Shown here one piece after another: positions 1 to 7,503 of a stretch of DNA of 13,590 nucleotides. A model generated the notes under the pieces. It saw only the letters and a list, made by a program, of their open reading frames with translations, made no database searches and was not told the origin of the DNA. Position 1 is the first letter of the stretch, and the number at the start of each line of letters is the position of its first letter. A program made the translations under genes and the position numbers. Source of the DNA: Prevotellaceae bacterium (GTDB lineage Bacteria; Bacteroidota; Bacteroidia; Bacteroidales; UBA932); NCBI GenBank assembly GCA_031278495.1, contig JAITKG010000046.1:1-13590 (forward strand), given 5' to 3'.

Positions 1-93
1 TTGCAGCGTCTGGCGGTCGGCGTCGCTGCTAACCTGCGCGCTTGCCGCCAGACAGGCTATGGTCATGGATAATAAAGTAAAAAGCCTTTTCAT
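1..93 (-). CDS. Exported protein of unknown function, N-terminal fragment (5' end only)
   Basis: An ATG at 93-91 on the minus strand opens a 31-codon reading frame that runs off the left edge of the window. The peptide starts MKRLFTLLSMTIACLAASAQ: a basic start, a hydrophobic core of about 13 residues and an ASA-Q signal peptidase I site after residue 19, so the mature protein would begin with Gln as many Bacteroidetes exported proteins do. A lipoprotein reading (Cys14 after T-I-A) fits less well. The next residues, VSSDADRQTLQ, are not diagnostic. It lies 151 bp downstream of the transglutaminase-like gene on the same strand and may share its transcript. The export signal is clear, the function is not. 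Confidence 0.7.
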   Translation of the reverse strand, partial: MKRLFTLLSMTIACLAASAQVSSDADRQTLQ

Positions 94-99
94 TTTTAT

Positions 100-137
100 G
101 AGTTAAGAGTTAAGAGTTAAGAGTTAAGAGTTATGAG
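100..137. repeat. Tandem 7-bp repeat (GAGTTAA), about 5 copies
   Basis: Four exact copies of GAGTTAA (100-127) are followed by GAGTTAT and GAG. The array lies between the two minus-strand genes, only 6 bp upstream of the start codon at 93. Its reverse complement occurs at 237-251. Short arrays of this type are common in Bacteroidetes intergenic DNA. Confidence 0.9.
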
Positions 138-236
138 GCTGACGCGCCGGCTTCATTGTTTATTTGTTTATTTACAGGTTAAAAGCTGGATGTACACATA
201 CTCAAGGACTCCACACCTGACTCTTAGTTTTTAGTT

Positions 237-251
237 CTTAACTCTTAACTC
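237..251. repeat. Inverted copy of the GAGTTAA repeat, overlapping a stop codon
   Basis: The sequence CTTAACTCTTAACTC is the exact reverse complement of two GAGTTAA units from 100-137. It contains the stop codon of the transglutaminase-like gene (TTA at 245-247 on the plus strand). In the minus-strand transcript the two arms could form a stem of at least 15 bp across a loop of about 100 nt, placed between the two genes. Confidence 0.8.
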
Positions 252-1687
252 CCTTCGTAGGTAACGTCAAATTTCCAATCCCACTGGTCATAGAAGAGGT
301 TGCCGCCTTTCCATTCAAGTTCGCCGCGCTGGAAGTCAATGAGGTCGCTTCGCGGGAAGATTTTAGCCGGGAATAACGGTTGCGAATAGTCGCTGTTTAC
401 AATCCACCGGTAAGCGTCGATGCCGTTGGTATAAAAATATTTTACGTCATTATCTTCCGAGAACAGGTTGACGCCGAATGATTCGTCCATAGGTATCCAC
501 CCAATGCCTTCGATGTAAAATTCGCTCCAGTCATGCAGGTTGGTGCGGTTGGGGTGCATCATAAACCCGCTTTGCCAGCGGGCGGGAATGCCGTTGTAGC
601 GCGCCAGGGTCATGAATAGCAGGGTTACCTGCCCGCAATCGCCGTGCCGGTTTTCCAGCACGTATGCCGGAATATTGTCTATCGTGGAATAGTCCACCGC
701 GCCTGCCCAGGGGAAGGTTTCATCTATCCATGTAAAAATTTTCTTCATTTTCCGGTAGGGGTTTGTTTCGTCGCCGACGATGCGCGCAGAGATAGCTTTG
801 ATGGAATCGCTGAAAACAATGTGGGGCGGGCGTTCTGCCGTACAGGTTTTATATAGTTCGCTGTTCGTATCGTAGGGCGCAAGGGTTTTTGTTTCCAGCC
901 CGAACCATTCGGCTGCCGACCGGTACGAAAATTCATAAGCAAACGTTAGCGGTTCGCCTTGCCGGGCGGTTTTTTCCATATACAGCGTCCGGTGGGCGTA
1001 TTGCGGCGGGGAGATGATGTAATTGCTGTCGTTTACGGCAAGCAGTTGGACATTCGTTTGCCGGCGGACGTCTTCCCGGAGCCAGGGCAGCCAGCAGCGG
1101 ACTACCTCGCCTGCCGGAACGGCGTCAGGCTTCAGGGTTACGCGGTAGCTCACTTTCATGCGGACGGGAGCCGTCAAGGGGCGTTGTGCCTTGCTTGCGG
1201 TAGCGATGACTTCAGGCAGGTGCTTTTTCAGCGTTTCTTCTTTTTTATCCACTGTGGCGGCGGGCGGGTTTATTTCGCGTTTGCGGGCGGCGGCGTCCCT
1301 GTTGATGCGGAACAGGTTGGGCGCGGCTTCGGCAAAGTACTTCCGTTCCCCGTCGATAGTAAGCGCTTCCAGCGATTTTTCGCTTTCCCATTGGGATAGC
1401 ATTTCATCGGTTACGTTGGGATAGTATTTTTTGATGTAGTTCATAACATCGTCCTTCGTTTGGTCAAACTCCAGGGCGATGCGGTGCATCTTGTCTTTCC
1501 GCCATTGGAGGTCGTAGACCGTTGTTGCCGGCGGATTTGTTTCGGCAATATACAGGTCGATGAGATAGGCGGCGCGGGTAAAATTCCCGGCTTTTTCTTC
1601 GGCGTCAATTTGCGCCAGGCTCACCGGCGACGGCGTACAGGCGCATAACAGCAGCGCAAACGCAAAACAGTAGAATATTTTTTTCAT
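245..1687 (-). CDS. Transglutaminase-like cysteine hydrolase, lipoprotein
   Basis: A 480-residue protein with a transglutaminase core in its C-terminal half. The catalytic triad is visible: Cys351 in RHGDCGQVTLL, His385 in NLHDWSEF and Asp401 in WIPMDESFG. The N-terminus MKKIFYCFAFALLLCAC is a lipoprotein signal, with Cys17 (after L-C-A) the best lipidation site and Cys15 the alternative, so the protein is probably anchored in the envelope facing the periplasm or outside. Residues 20-170 are helical, charged and unassigned; residues 175-260 look like the beta-rich domain that often precedes the core in bacterial members. I chose the ATG at 1687; an in-frame start at 1789 would put 34 unlikely residues ahead of the signal and would lie upstream of a promoter-like box. 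Bacterial members act as peptidases, amidases or crosslinking enzymes. The substrate cannot be read here. Confidence 0.85.
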   Translation of the reverse strand: MKKIFYCFAFALLLCACTPSPVSLAQIDAEEKAGNFTRAAYLIDLYIAETNPPATTVYDLQWRKDKMHRIALEFDQTKDDVMNYIKKYYPNVTDEMLSQWESEKSLEALTIDGERKYFAEAAPNLFRINRDAAARKREINPPAATVDKKEETLKKHLPEVIATASKAQRPLTAPVRMKVSYRVTLKPDAVPAGEVVRCWLPWLREDVRRQTNVQLLAVNDSNYIISPPQYAHRTLYMEKTARQGEPLTFAYEFSYRSAAEWFGLETKTLAPYDTNSELYKTCTAERPPHIVFSDSIKAISARIVGDETNPYRKMKKIFTWIDETFPWAGAVDYSTIDNIPAYVLENRHGDCGQVTLLFMTLARYNGIPARWQSGFMMHPNRTNLHDWSEFYIEGIGWIPMDESFGVNLFSEDNDVKYFYTNGIDAYRWIVNSDYSQPLFPAKIFPRSDLIDFQRGELEWKGGNLFYDQWDWKFDVTYEGS

Positions 1688-1705
1688 AGTGGTAATTGTT
1701 TTTTG

Positions 1706-1713
1706 CAAATATA
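1706..1713 (-). promoter_or_regulatory. Bacteroidetes -7 box for the transglutaminase-like gene
   Basis: Read on the minus strand this is TATATTTG, an exact match to TAnnTTTG, 18 bp upstream of the ATG at 1687. No convincing TTTG -33 element sits about 19 bp further upstream, so only half the promoter is supported. The predicted leader would be very short (about 10-15 nt). Upstream lies the direct repeat CAAATGCAA at 1752-1760 and 1765-1773 (13-bp period), a possible regulator site. Confidence 0.45.
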
Positions 1714-1870
1714 CAAAAAATTGGCAGATACGGCAGGGTAGGGGACAAGGGCAAATGCAAGCGCCAAATGCAACCGGATTATTCAACACAGGGAAAAGCT
1801 AAGTTTCACAAGTAAAATCAACAGCGGTAAAAATAAAATTTGCCGGTAAAAAATATTATTATAATCATTT

Positions 1871-2020
1871 GTTCTTTGAAATATTTAATAGATATTAGAA
1901 ACTACTATCGCTTTAACTTTTATCCTGCGAGCTATTCAAAATCGCGAAAATTTCATTGACGTAAGAATATAAGTAAAAGCAACCTTTCCAAGAATATTTT
2001 TGTTGCGCCTTGTCCAATGC
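1871..2020 (+). ncRNA. Second, diverged copy of the structured element at 11110-11300
   Basis: This stretch fills most of the divergent intergenic region and has no open frame of note. It shares colinear blocks with 11110-11207: CTTTG at 1874-1878 lies exactly 20 nt before AAAC, as in the other copy; then AAAC-TACT-ATC-C (1899-1911), ACTTTTATCCT (1916-1926), GAAAATTTC (1946-1954) and GAATATAAGTAAA (1965-1977). The last two blocks have the same 19-nt offset in both copies. Possible pairings are CATTGAC (1954-1960) with GTC-C-AATG (2012-2019, one bulged base) and GCAAC (1979-1983) with GTTGC (2002-2006), again an interrupted hairpin with an apical stem. Its TTTG lacks the preceding TA and it has no clear -33 box, so it may be a decayed copy or a leader element of the gene at 2086. 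Strand is assumed from the other copy. Confidence 0.3.
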
Positions 2021-2057
2021 AACGAAGTATATTATTATCCGTGTTTTCTCTTTTTAG

Positions 2058-2065
2058 TATCTTTG
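2058..2065 (+). promoter_or_regulatory. Bacteroidetes -7 box deciding the start of the GH3 fusion gene
   Basis: TATCTTTG matches TAnnTTTG exactly and lies 20 bp upstream of the ATG at 2086. It falls inside the upstream in-frame extension that begins at 2017, so a transcript from here could not encode that extension. No good TTTG is seen at -33. Confidence 0.5.
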
Positions 2066-2085
2066 TATGTTTTTTTAATAGCTAC

Positions 2086-5040
2086 ATGAATAGATACGGA
2101 ATTTTTATTATTGCCTGTACTTGCCTGCTGCTACCCGTCGGAGCCGCCGCACATCCAACCCTGCAACAGGAACGCCGCCATGAACAACGCTGGGTAGATT
2201 CTGTGATGAATACCCTCTCTTTGCGGCAACGCATTGCACAATTATTTATAGTGTCGGTAGAAGCCGTAGCGGGTAAAAAAAACAATACCGGTAAAGTCGT
2301 TGCGTTAATTGAAAAGGAACAAATCGGCGGCGTGATTGTGATGAAAGCGCAGTTGAGTTGTTATGCGGAAAATATCAACCGGCTGCAAGCGCACAGTCCC
2401 CTTCCGCTGTTAGTGGCTATGGACGCCGAATGGGGCGTAGCCATGCGCACCGACAGCGTGTTGAAATTCCCGCGCCAAATGATGCTGGGCGCGCTTTCCG
2501 ACAACCGGCTGGTGGAAAGCATGGGCGAAGCTATTGCCGGGCAATGCAAGCGAATGGGCGTGCATCTTAATTTTGCGCCGGTGGTGGACGTCAATAATAA
2601 TCCCTATAATCCGGTAATAAACGTCCGTTCGTTCGGGGAAAATAAATACAATGTGGTGGGGAAAAGTATAGCTTATATGTACGGCTTGCAAAACCAGGGC
2701 GTGCTGGCATGCGCCAAGCATTTTCCCGGACATGGCGACACGTATCAGGATTCGCACGAACAACTGCCGTCCGTCAACCATTCGCTGCGGCGGTTGGATT
2801 CGCTGGAACTTTATCCGTTCAAGGTATTGATGGAAGGCGGCGTGGATGCGGTAATGGTCGGGCATCTGCAAGTGCCGGCTTACGACACGCTAAAACGCCC
2901 GTCTACGCTATCGTCCAGCGTGGTGGCGCATTTATTGAGAGATGAATTGGAATTTAGCGGGCTGATTATTACCGATGCGCTAAACATGAAAGCGGTAACC
3001 GCCGCCGCGCGGAAAGATTCTATTGCCCTCTCGGCATTGTTGGCAGGCAATGATATTCTGTTGATGCCGGACAATGTTTCTGCGTCCCTTGATATAATAG
3101 AAAATGCGGTAAAAGAAGAAAAAATTTCCGTACACAAAATAAACACCAAATGCCGGAAAATGTTATCGGCAAAGTACCGCGCGGGTTTGAACAATTATCG
3201 TCCCGTAAAGGCGGAGGGATTAGCCGCCGACCTGAATGCACCCGCCTATAAAGCCTTGCGCTATCAACTGACCGAAAAAGCCCTGACCTTACTCCATAAT
3301 CAAGACAGCTTGCTTCCCTTACGCCGCTTGGATACGCTCAAAATCGCCTGTCTGGAAATAGGAAAAAATGAGGGACGTTTTTTTCGACAACAATTATCCT
3401 GCTACGCTGCAATAGACACTTTTTCCGTTGGAGCTGTTACCGGTGCGGATACGTTGCGCCTGTTGCGGAAACAATTAGCGCCCTACAACCTAATTATCGC
3501 CGGATACCATTATACCGACGCGCGGGCGCAGTTCAATTTTGGCGTGGACAGCCTCATGGCGCAGTTCCTTTCCGGGCTTGCCGCCGAAAAGAAAGTTATT
3601 CTTAATTTCTTCGGAACGCCTTATGGAATAAAGAAATTTAACAGCATCCAAAATTTCGCTGCGTTAATTGTGTCGTATGGCAATACGCAATACAGTCAGG
3701 AACGCTCTGCGCAATTATTGTTTGGCGGCGTTGCGGCGCAGGGAAGTTTACCGGTTTCCATTGATAACTTATGGAATGCCGGCAGCGGAATAAAACAGGA
3801 AAAAACTACGCGGTTGCATTATGTCCTGCCCGAAGAAATAGGCATTCCGGACGCGCGGCTGGCAGTCATTGACACGATCATGGCGGAAGCCATCCGGCAG
3901 CATGCCACGCCGGGTGCGCAGGTAATGGCTATTTATAAAGGCAATGTTTTTTATCACCGGGCGTTCGGCACGCACGCTTACGACAGCGTTTCCGCCCCCG
4001 TAACCCCAAACGATGTATACGACTGGGCTTCGCTCACAAAAATAAGCGCTACCTTACCCGTGATTATGCACCTTACGGAAGAGGGGAGCATCACATTAAG
4101 CGATCCTATGGGCAAGTATATTCCCGCGTTGGAAAACACCAATAAAAATAATTTGAGAATAACGGAACTCCTTACCCACAGCTCCGGTTTGCAAGCATAC
4201 CTGCCGTTTCAATTATCTTTTTTTCCCGAACGGGAAATACCTCCATTGTTAGACCCGCTGTATTTTTCGCCTGTATTTTCCAGCTTGTATCCTTTGCAGG
4301 TAGCCGATAGTTTGTATGCTTCGCCGGAAGTAGCGAAATTCATACGCAAGCAAATCAATGCTTCTTCGCTACTCCAAAAAACGTATCGTTACAGCGATTG
4401 GGGCTTCATGTACTTGCAACAGGCAGCCGAAAACATTACCGGAAAAACGCTCGACCAATTAGCCGACAGTCTTTTTTATCATCGTTTGGGAATGAACCAT
4501 ACCGGCTTCCTTCCGTTGCGCCGCATTGAAAAGGCACGCATCCCGCCAACCGAAACAGATATTACTTTCCGGATGCAACGCTTGCAAGGAACCGTACACG
4601 ATCCTACGGCAGCGTTGCTGGGCGGCGTATCGGGACATGCCGGCGTATTCGGCAATGCCAATGATTTGGCAAAATTATTGCAACTTTACCTCAATGGCGG
4701 CACATACGGCGGCGAACGCTATTTCAGCGACAGCCTCGTTACGCTTTTTACCGGCTGCTATGCCTGCGATAAAGGCAACCGCCGCGGGCTTGGTTTCGAC
4801 AAGCCGGAGCCACGAAAAGGCAAGCCCAGTCCCATTGGCGGCGAATGGTCGCTCGAAAGTTACGGGCATTCCGGTTACACCGGCAATCTCTGCTGGGTAG
4901 ATCCCCCGCGTGAATTGATTGTTATTTTCCTTTCCAACCGCAGTTTCCCGGACGATAATAAAAAATTAAATACGCTACGTACACGACCAAAAATATTTGC
5001 GGAATTTGCCTATATTATCGATGAACTAAAAACACATTAA
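2086..5040 (+). CDS. Exported fusion of GH3 beta-N-acetylglucosaminidase (NagZ-like) and beta-lactamase-family serine hydrolase
   Basis: 984 residues. Residues 1-22 (MNRYGIFIIACTCLLLPVGAAA) are a signal peptide. Residues about 35-365 are a GH3 catalytic domain with the NagZ-type signature KHFPGHGDTYQDSH (211-224), where the Asp-His pair usually acts in general acid/base catalysis, and the nucleophile Asp297 in IITDALNM. Residues about 385-560 resemble the GH3 C-terminal domain. Residues about 585-980 are a class C beta-lactamase-like domain: S649-L-T-K652 (SxxK), Y769-S-D771 where YxN is usual, and H928-S-G in place of KTG. Family knowledge points to removal of N-acetylglucosamine from peptidoglycan or other glycans, with an attached esterase- or peptidase-like activity. 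Such fusions are known in Bacteroidetes. I chose 2086 because the signal peptide starts there and a -7 box lies at 2058; an in-frame ATG at 2017 is the alternative. It stands alone, divergent from the transglutaminase-like gene. Confidence 0.9.
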   Translation: MNRYGIFIIACTCLLLPVGAAAHPTLQQERRHEQRWVDSVMNTLSLRQRIAQLFIVSVEAVAGKKNNTGKVVALIEKEQIGGVIVMKAQLSCYAENINRLQAHSPLPLLVAMDAEWGVAMRTDSVLKFPRQMMLGALSDNRLVESMGEAIAGQCKRMGVHLNFAPVVDVNNNPYNPVINVRSFGENKYNVVGKSIAYMYGLQNQGVLACAKHFPGHGDTYQDSHEQLPSVNHSLRRLDSLELYPFKVLMEGGVDAVMVGHLQVPAYDTLKRPSTLSSSVVAHLLRDELEFSGLIITDALNMKAVTAAARKDSIALSALLAGNDILLMPDNVSASLDIIENAVKEEKISVHKINTKCRKMLSAKYRAGLNNYRPVKAEGLAADLNAPAYKALRYQLTEKALTLLHNQDSLLPLRRLDTLKIACLEIGKNEGRFFRQQLSCYAAIDTFSVGAVTGADTLRLLRKQLAPYNLIIAGYHYTDARAQFNFGVDSLMAQFLSGLAAEKKVILNFFGTPYGIKKFNSIQNFAALIVSYGNTQYSQERSAQLLFGGVAAQGSLPVSIDNLWNAGSGIKQEKTTRLHYVLPEEIGIPDARLAVIDTIMAEAIRQHATPGAQVMAIYKGNVFYHRAFGTHAYDSVSAPVTPNDVYDWASLTKISATLPVIMHLTEEGSITLSDPMGKYIPALENTNKNNLRITELLTHSSGLQAYLPFQLSFFPEREIPPLLDPLYFSPVFSSLYPLQVADSLYASPEVAKFIRKQINASSLLQKTYRYSDWGFMYLQQAAENITGKTLDQLADSLFYHRLGMNHTGFLPLRRIEKARIPPTETDITFRMQRLQGTVHDPTAALLGGVSGHAGVFGNANDLAKLLQLYLNGGTYGGERYFSDSLVTLFTGCYACDKGNRRGLGFDKPEPRKGKPSPIGGEWSLESYGHSGYTGNLCWVDPPRELIVIFLSNRSFPDDNKKLNTLRTRPKIFAEFAYIIDELKTH

Positions 5041-5170
5041 ATTACATCGAAATAACATGCAGCAAAGGCTATAACCTGTCCATCGACAAAAAATGCAAAA
5101 AATAAAATCGTTTATATTAGTATGATAACAAGTGATTTATAAATATTTCAAAAAACTATTTATAATTGTT

Positions 5171-5201
5171 TTTGGTGTTACAAAAAAAATCCCTAACTTT
5201 G
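5171..5201 (+). promoter_or_regulatory. Promoter of the exbB-exbD-tonB operon
   Basis: TTTG at 5171-5174 and TAACTTTG at 5194-5201, separated by 19 bp, give a full match to the Bacteroidetes primary sigma consensus. Transcription would start near 5206, leaving a leader of about 80 nt before exbB. Confidence 0.8.
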
Positions 5202-5238
5202 ACGTCGTTTTTTGAAAAGCAAATTTATAATATCAAGT

Positions 5239-5261
5239 AAACAATTAAACAATTAAACAAA
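5239..5261 (+). repeat. AAACAATT 8-bp repeat in the exbB leader
   Basis: Two exact AAACAATT units plus AAACAAA lie 25 bp before the exbB start codon. The same unit is repeated ahead of the first exbD (6178-6208). Confidence 0.85.
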
Positions 5262-5286
5262 AATAAAAAACTAAAATTTCAACATC

Positions 5287-6096
5287 ATGAAAAAATCTAA
5301 AACAAAAACCGGAAAGAAACGCCTTGGCATTTCAGCTTTCCCCATCATCTTTTTCTGTTTTATATTGGCATACGTAATTTACCAATATGTGTATGGTAAT
5401 CCTGCCAATTTTATGAACAACGACCCGAATAATCATCCCCTGCAAGGAAATCTTTTGGGAACGATTTACAAAGGCGGCGTGATTGTACCAGTAATTCAAA
5501 CATTATTGCTCACGGTATTGGCATTAAGCGTAGAACGCGCCATCGCATTGAGCAAAGCAAAAGGCAAAAAAAGTTTGCAAAAATTTGTAGTAGCGGTGAA
5601 AAAAGCTTTAGATGGCGGTGATGTGGAACAAGCCCATACTTTATGTGATGCACAAAAAGGCAGCGTAGCCAACGTTGTGAAAAGTTCGTTGAGAACTTAT
5701 TCCGAAGTGATCGCCAATGCACAATTAACCAAAGAAGAACGCCAATTAGCGCTCCGCAAAGACTTGGAAGAAGCCACCATGTTGGAACTTCCGTCAATGG
5801 AACAAAACTTGCCGGTAGTAGCTACCATTACTACATTAGGTACCTTGATGGGGCTGCTCGGAACGGTTATCGGGATGATCCGGTCGTTTGCCGCATTGGC
5901 AGGCGCAGGTGGAACCGACTCCATCGCTTTGTCCACCGGTATTTCGGAAGCATTGGTAAATACGGCATTCGGTATTGCAACTGGCGCCTGCGCCGTAATA
6001 TCCTATAACTACTTCACCACGAAAATTGACGGTATAACTCACAGCATTGACGAAATCGGCGCTTATTTGGTACAAACATTCTCCGGCGATAAATAA
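5287..6096 (+). CDS. exbB: ExbB/TolQ/MotA-family proton channel subunit
   Basis: 269 residues, inner membrane. Hydrophobic segments lie at about 14-35, 64-84, 176-198 and 218-242. The TolQ/ExbB core is clear: TLGTLMGLLGTVIGMIRSF (183-201) and GISEALVNTAFGIATG (218-233), the two helices that form the proton path. The first segment and its extracytoplasmic loop (36-62) are an N-terminal addition compared with minimal ExbB. It is the first gene of the operon and works with the two ExbD proteins and TonB downstream, passing the energy of the proton gradient to outer-membrane transporters. The start at 5287 fits the lysine-rich cytoplasmic N-terminus MKKSKTKTGKKR and an A-rich leader; there is no Shine-Dalgarno motif, as is normal for the phylum. 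Confidence 0.93.
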   Translation: MKKSKTKTGKKRLGISAFPIIFFCFILAYVIYQYVYGNPANFMNNDPNNHPLQGNLLGTIYKGGVIVPVIQTLLLTVLALSVERAIALSKAKGKKSLQKFVVAVKKALDGGDVEQAHTLCDAQKGSVANVVKSSLRTYSEVIANAQLTKEERQLALRKDLEEATMLELPSMEQNLPVVATITTLGTLMGLLGTVIGMIRSFAALAGAGGTDSIALSTGISEALVNTAFGIATGACAVISYNYFTTKIDGITHSIDEIGAYLVQTFSGDK

Positions 6097-6215
6097 TTGT
6101 TGAACGGATAACCTTGCGGAACCGTTGGGCAAGCGGAGTTGTACGGAACAATACAACCAACCGGAGCTATACGGTGTAAACAATTACACGATTAAACAAT
6201 TAAACAAACAGCGCT
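6097..6215 (+). promoter_or_regulatory. exbB-exbD1 intergenic with two short hairpins and AAACAATT repeats
   Basis: This 119-bp gap is by far the longest in the operon. It holds CTTGC (6113-6117) with GCAAG (6129-6133), and GTTGTA (6138-6143) with TACAAC (6152-6157, 8-nt loop). At 6178-6208 it has AAACAATT, ACACGATT, AAACAATT and AAACAAA, ending 7 bp before the exbD1 ATG. No promoter box was found. The hairpins could set the ratio of ExbB to ExbD by partial termination or mRNA processing; that is inference. Confidence 0.45.
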
Positions 6216-6818
6216 ATGAGTAATAAAATTAAAAAGAAATCTACCTTTATCGATATGACTGCCATGAGTGACGTGACAGTACTATTGTTGACTTTCTTTA
6301 TGTTGACCTCCACGTTTGTACAGAAAGAGCCGGTGCAGGTAAACCCGCCTCAATCCGTATCCGAGATCAAGATACCGGAAACCAACATCGTATCGGTATT
6401 GATAGAACAGAACGGGAAAGTGTTTATGTCCTTAGACAAACAGCCCGACCGGCGGGAAGTATTGCAAAAGATGGGCGAGTTTTATAAAATTGAATTTACC
6501 AATGAAGAATTGAAAAAATTCGAATTACTACCTTCTTTTGGCGTGCCTATCCGTGGAATGAAAGAATTTCTTGCTCTGTCCACCGAAGAGCAAGACCGGA
6601 TGATTATGAATTATGGGATTCCATGCGACAGCCTGAATAACGAATTCAAAGAATGGATGCGCAATTCAAAAATTGTGAATAAAGACTTGAGTATTGCTAT
6701 TAAAGCCGACCATGCAACCCCTTATCCAATGATACGAGATATAATGAACACCCTTCAGGACTTGAGGGAGAATCGGTACAACCTGATTACTTCCTTAAAA
6801 GATATGCCTGAAATATAA
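6216..6818 (+). CDS. exbD: ExbD-family proton channel subunit, first copy (large form)
   Basis: 200 residues with a short cytoplasmic N-terminus (MSNKIKKKSTFIDMTAMSD) and a single membrane helix at about 20-36. Asp19 at the start of that helix (AMSDVTVLLLTFFML) corresponds to the essential proton-carrying Asp of ExbD/TolR. The rest is periplasmic. It is about 60 residues longer than typical proteobacterial ExbD; the extra material (about 85-150, rich in charged residues) lies between the first strands (VSVLIEQNGKVFMSLD) and the final part (SIAIKADHATPYPMIRDIMNTLQDL, 159-183), which matches the usual ExbD/TolR fold. It ends 15 bp before the second exbD. The two ExbDs probably form a heteromeric complex within one ExbB pentamer (inference). 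Confidence 0.9.
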   Translation: MSNKIKKKSTFIDMTAMSDVTVLLLTFFMLTSTFVQKEPVQVNPPQSVSEIKIPETNIVSVLIEQNGKVFMSLDKQPDRREVLQKMGEFYKIEFTNEELKKFELLPSFGVPIRGMKEFLALSTEEQDRMIMNYGIPCDSLNNEFKEWMRNSKIVNKDLSIAIKADHATPYPMIRDIMNTLQDLRENRYNLITSLKDMPEI

Positions 6819-6833
6819 AAGCATTGAAAAATT

Positions 6834-7499
6834 ATGGCAGAAATTCAAGAAAACAGCGATAGCGGTAAAAGGGGCAAACAGAAAAAATTCAATGTCCGCG
6901 TGGACTTCACGCCTATGGTGGATATGAACATGTTGCTTATTACCTTTTTCATGCTTTGTACTACCATGAGCAAGCCGCAAACCATGGAAATCGCCATGCC
7001 GCGTAAAGACGTCATCGATGATGACATGACCTTAGTAAAGGAGTCGAACGCCGTGACGATTTTATTGGGAAGAGACGACAAAGTATATTATTACTTGGGA
7101 CGGCTTAAAGAGGAAGACTATGAAAATCCTGAAAAATTAAAAGAATCTAATTTTTCGGGCGATGAAAACAGCGTCCGGGCTTTATTATTGGGACGTAACC
7201 ACGAGGTGGTGCAACGAATAAAAGAGCTGAAAACACGTAAGGAAAATTTGGAAATTGCAGATTCTACCTATAAAAAAGAAGTTACCGAAGTCAAGAAGAA
7301 TAAAGACGCGCCAAGGGTTTCAATAAAAGCGTCGGATTTTTCGAACTACAAAAATTTGATAGATGCGTTAGATGAAATGCATATCTGCAATATCGGGGTA
7401 TATGCCATTGAAGATATTACGGCAGGCGATTTACGCTTGCTGGAAAACCTTACGGGAGGCGGATATGAAAAGCAGACTGAAACAGAAGTAAAACAATAA
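6834..7499 (+). CDS. exbD: ExbD-family proton channel subunit, second copy (large form)
   Basis: 221 residues. A basic N-terminus (GKRGKQKKFNVRVDF) leads into one membrane helix at about 28-46 with the conserved Asp30 (TPMVDMNMLLITFFML). The periplasmic part contains VTILLGRDDKVYYYLGR (74-90), a charged stretch with coiled-coil potential (about 120-155), and the ExbD-like end RVSIKASDFSNYKNLIDALDEMHI (about 160-183). It differs clearly from the first ExbD, so this is an old duplication and not a recent tandem copy. It ends 4 bp before tonB, suggesting translational coupling. Confidence 0.9.
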   Translation: MAEIQENSDSGKRGKQKKFNVRVDFTPMVDMNMLLITFFMLCTTMSKPQTMEIAMPRKDVIDDDMTLVKESNAVTILLGRDDKVYYYLGRLKEEDYENPEKLKESNFSGDENSVRALLLGRNHEVVQRIKELKTRKENLEIADSTYKKEVTEVKKNKDAPRVSIKASDFSNYKNLIDALDEMHICNIGVYAIEDITAGDLRLLENLTGGGYEKQTETEVKQ

Positions 7500-7503
7500 G
7501 AAT

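Noticed and set aside
959..1424. Plus-strand open frames opposite the transglutaminase-like gene
   Set aside because: They are antisense to a gene with a clear catalytic triad and show no domain or start signal of their own.
1688..1789. In-frame upstream extension of the transglutaminase-like gene
   Set aside because: The 34 extra residues precede a good lipoprotein signal and cover a -7 box; the ATG at 1687 is far more likely.
2017..2085. In-frame upstream extension of the GH3 fusion starting at an earlier ATG
   Set aside because: It would place 23 residues before a clear signal peptide, and a -7 promoter box (2058-2065) lies inside it.
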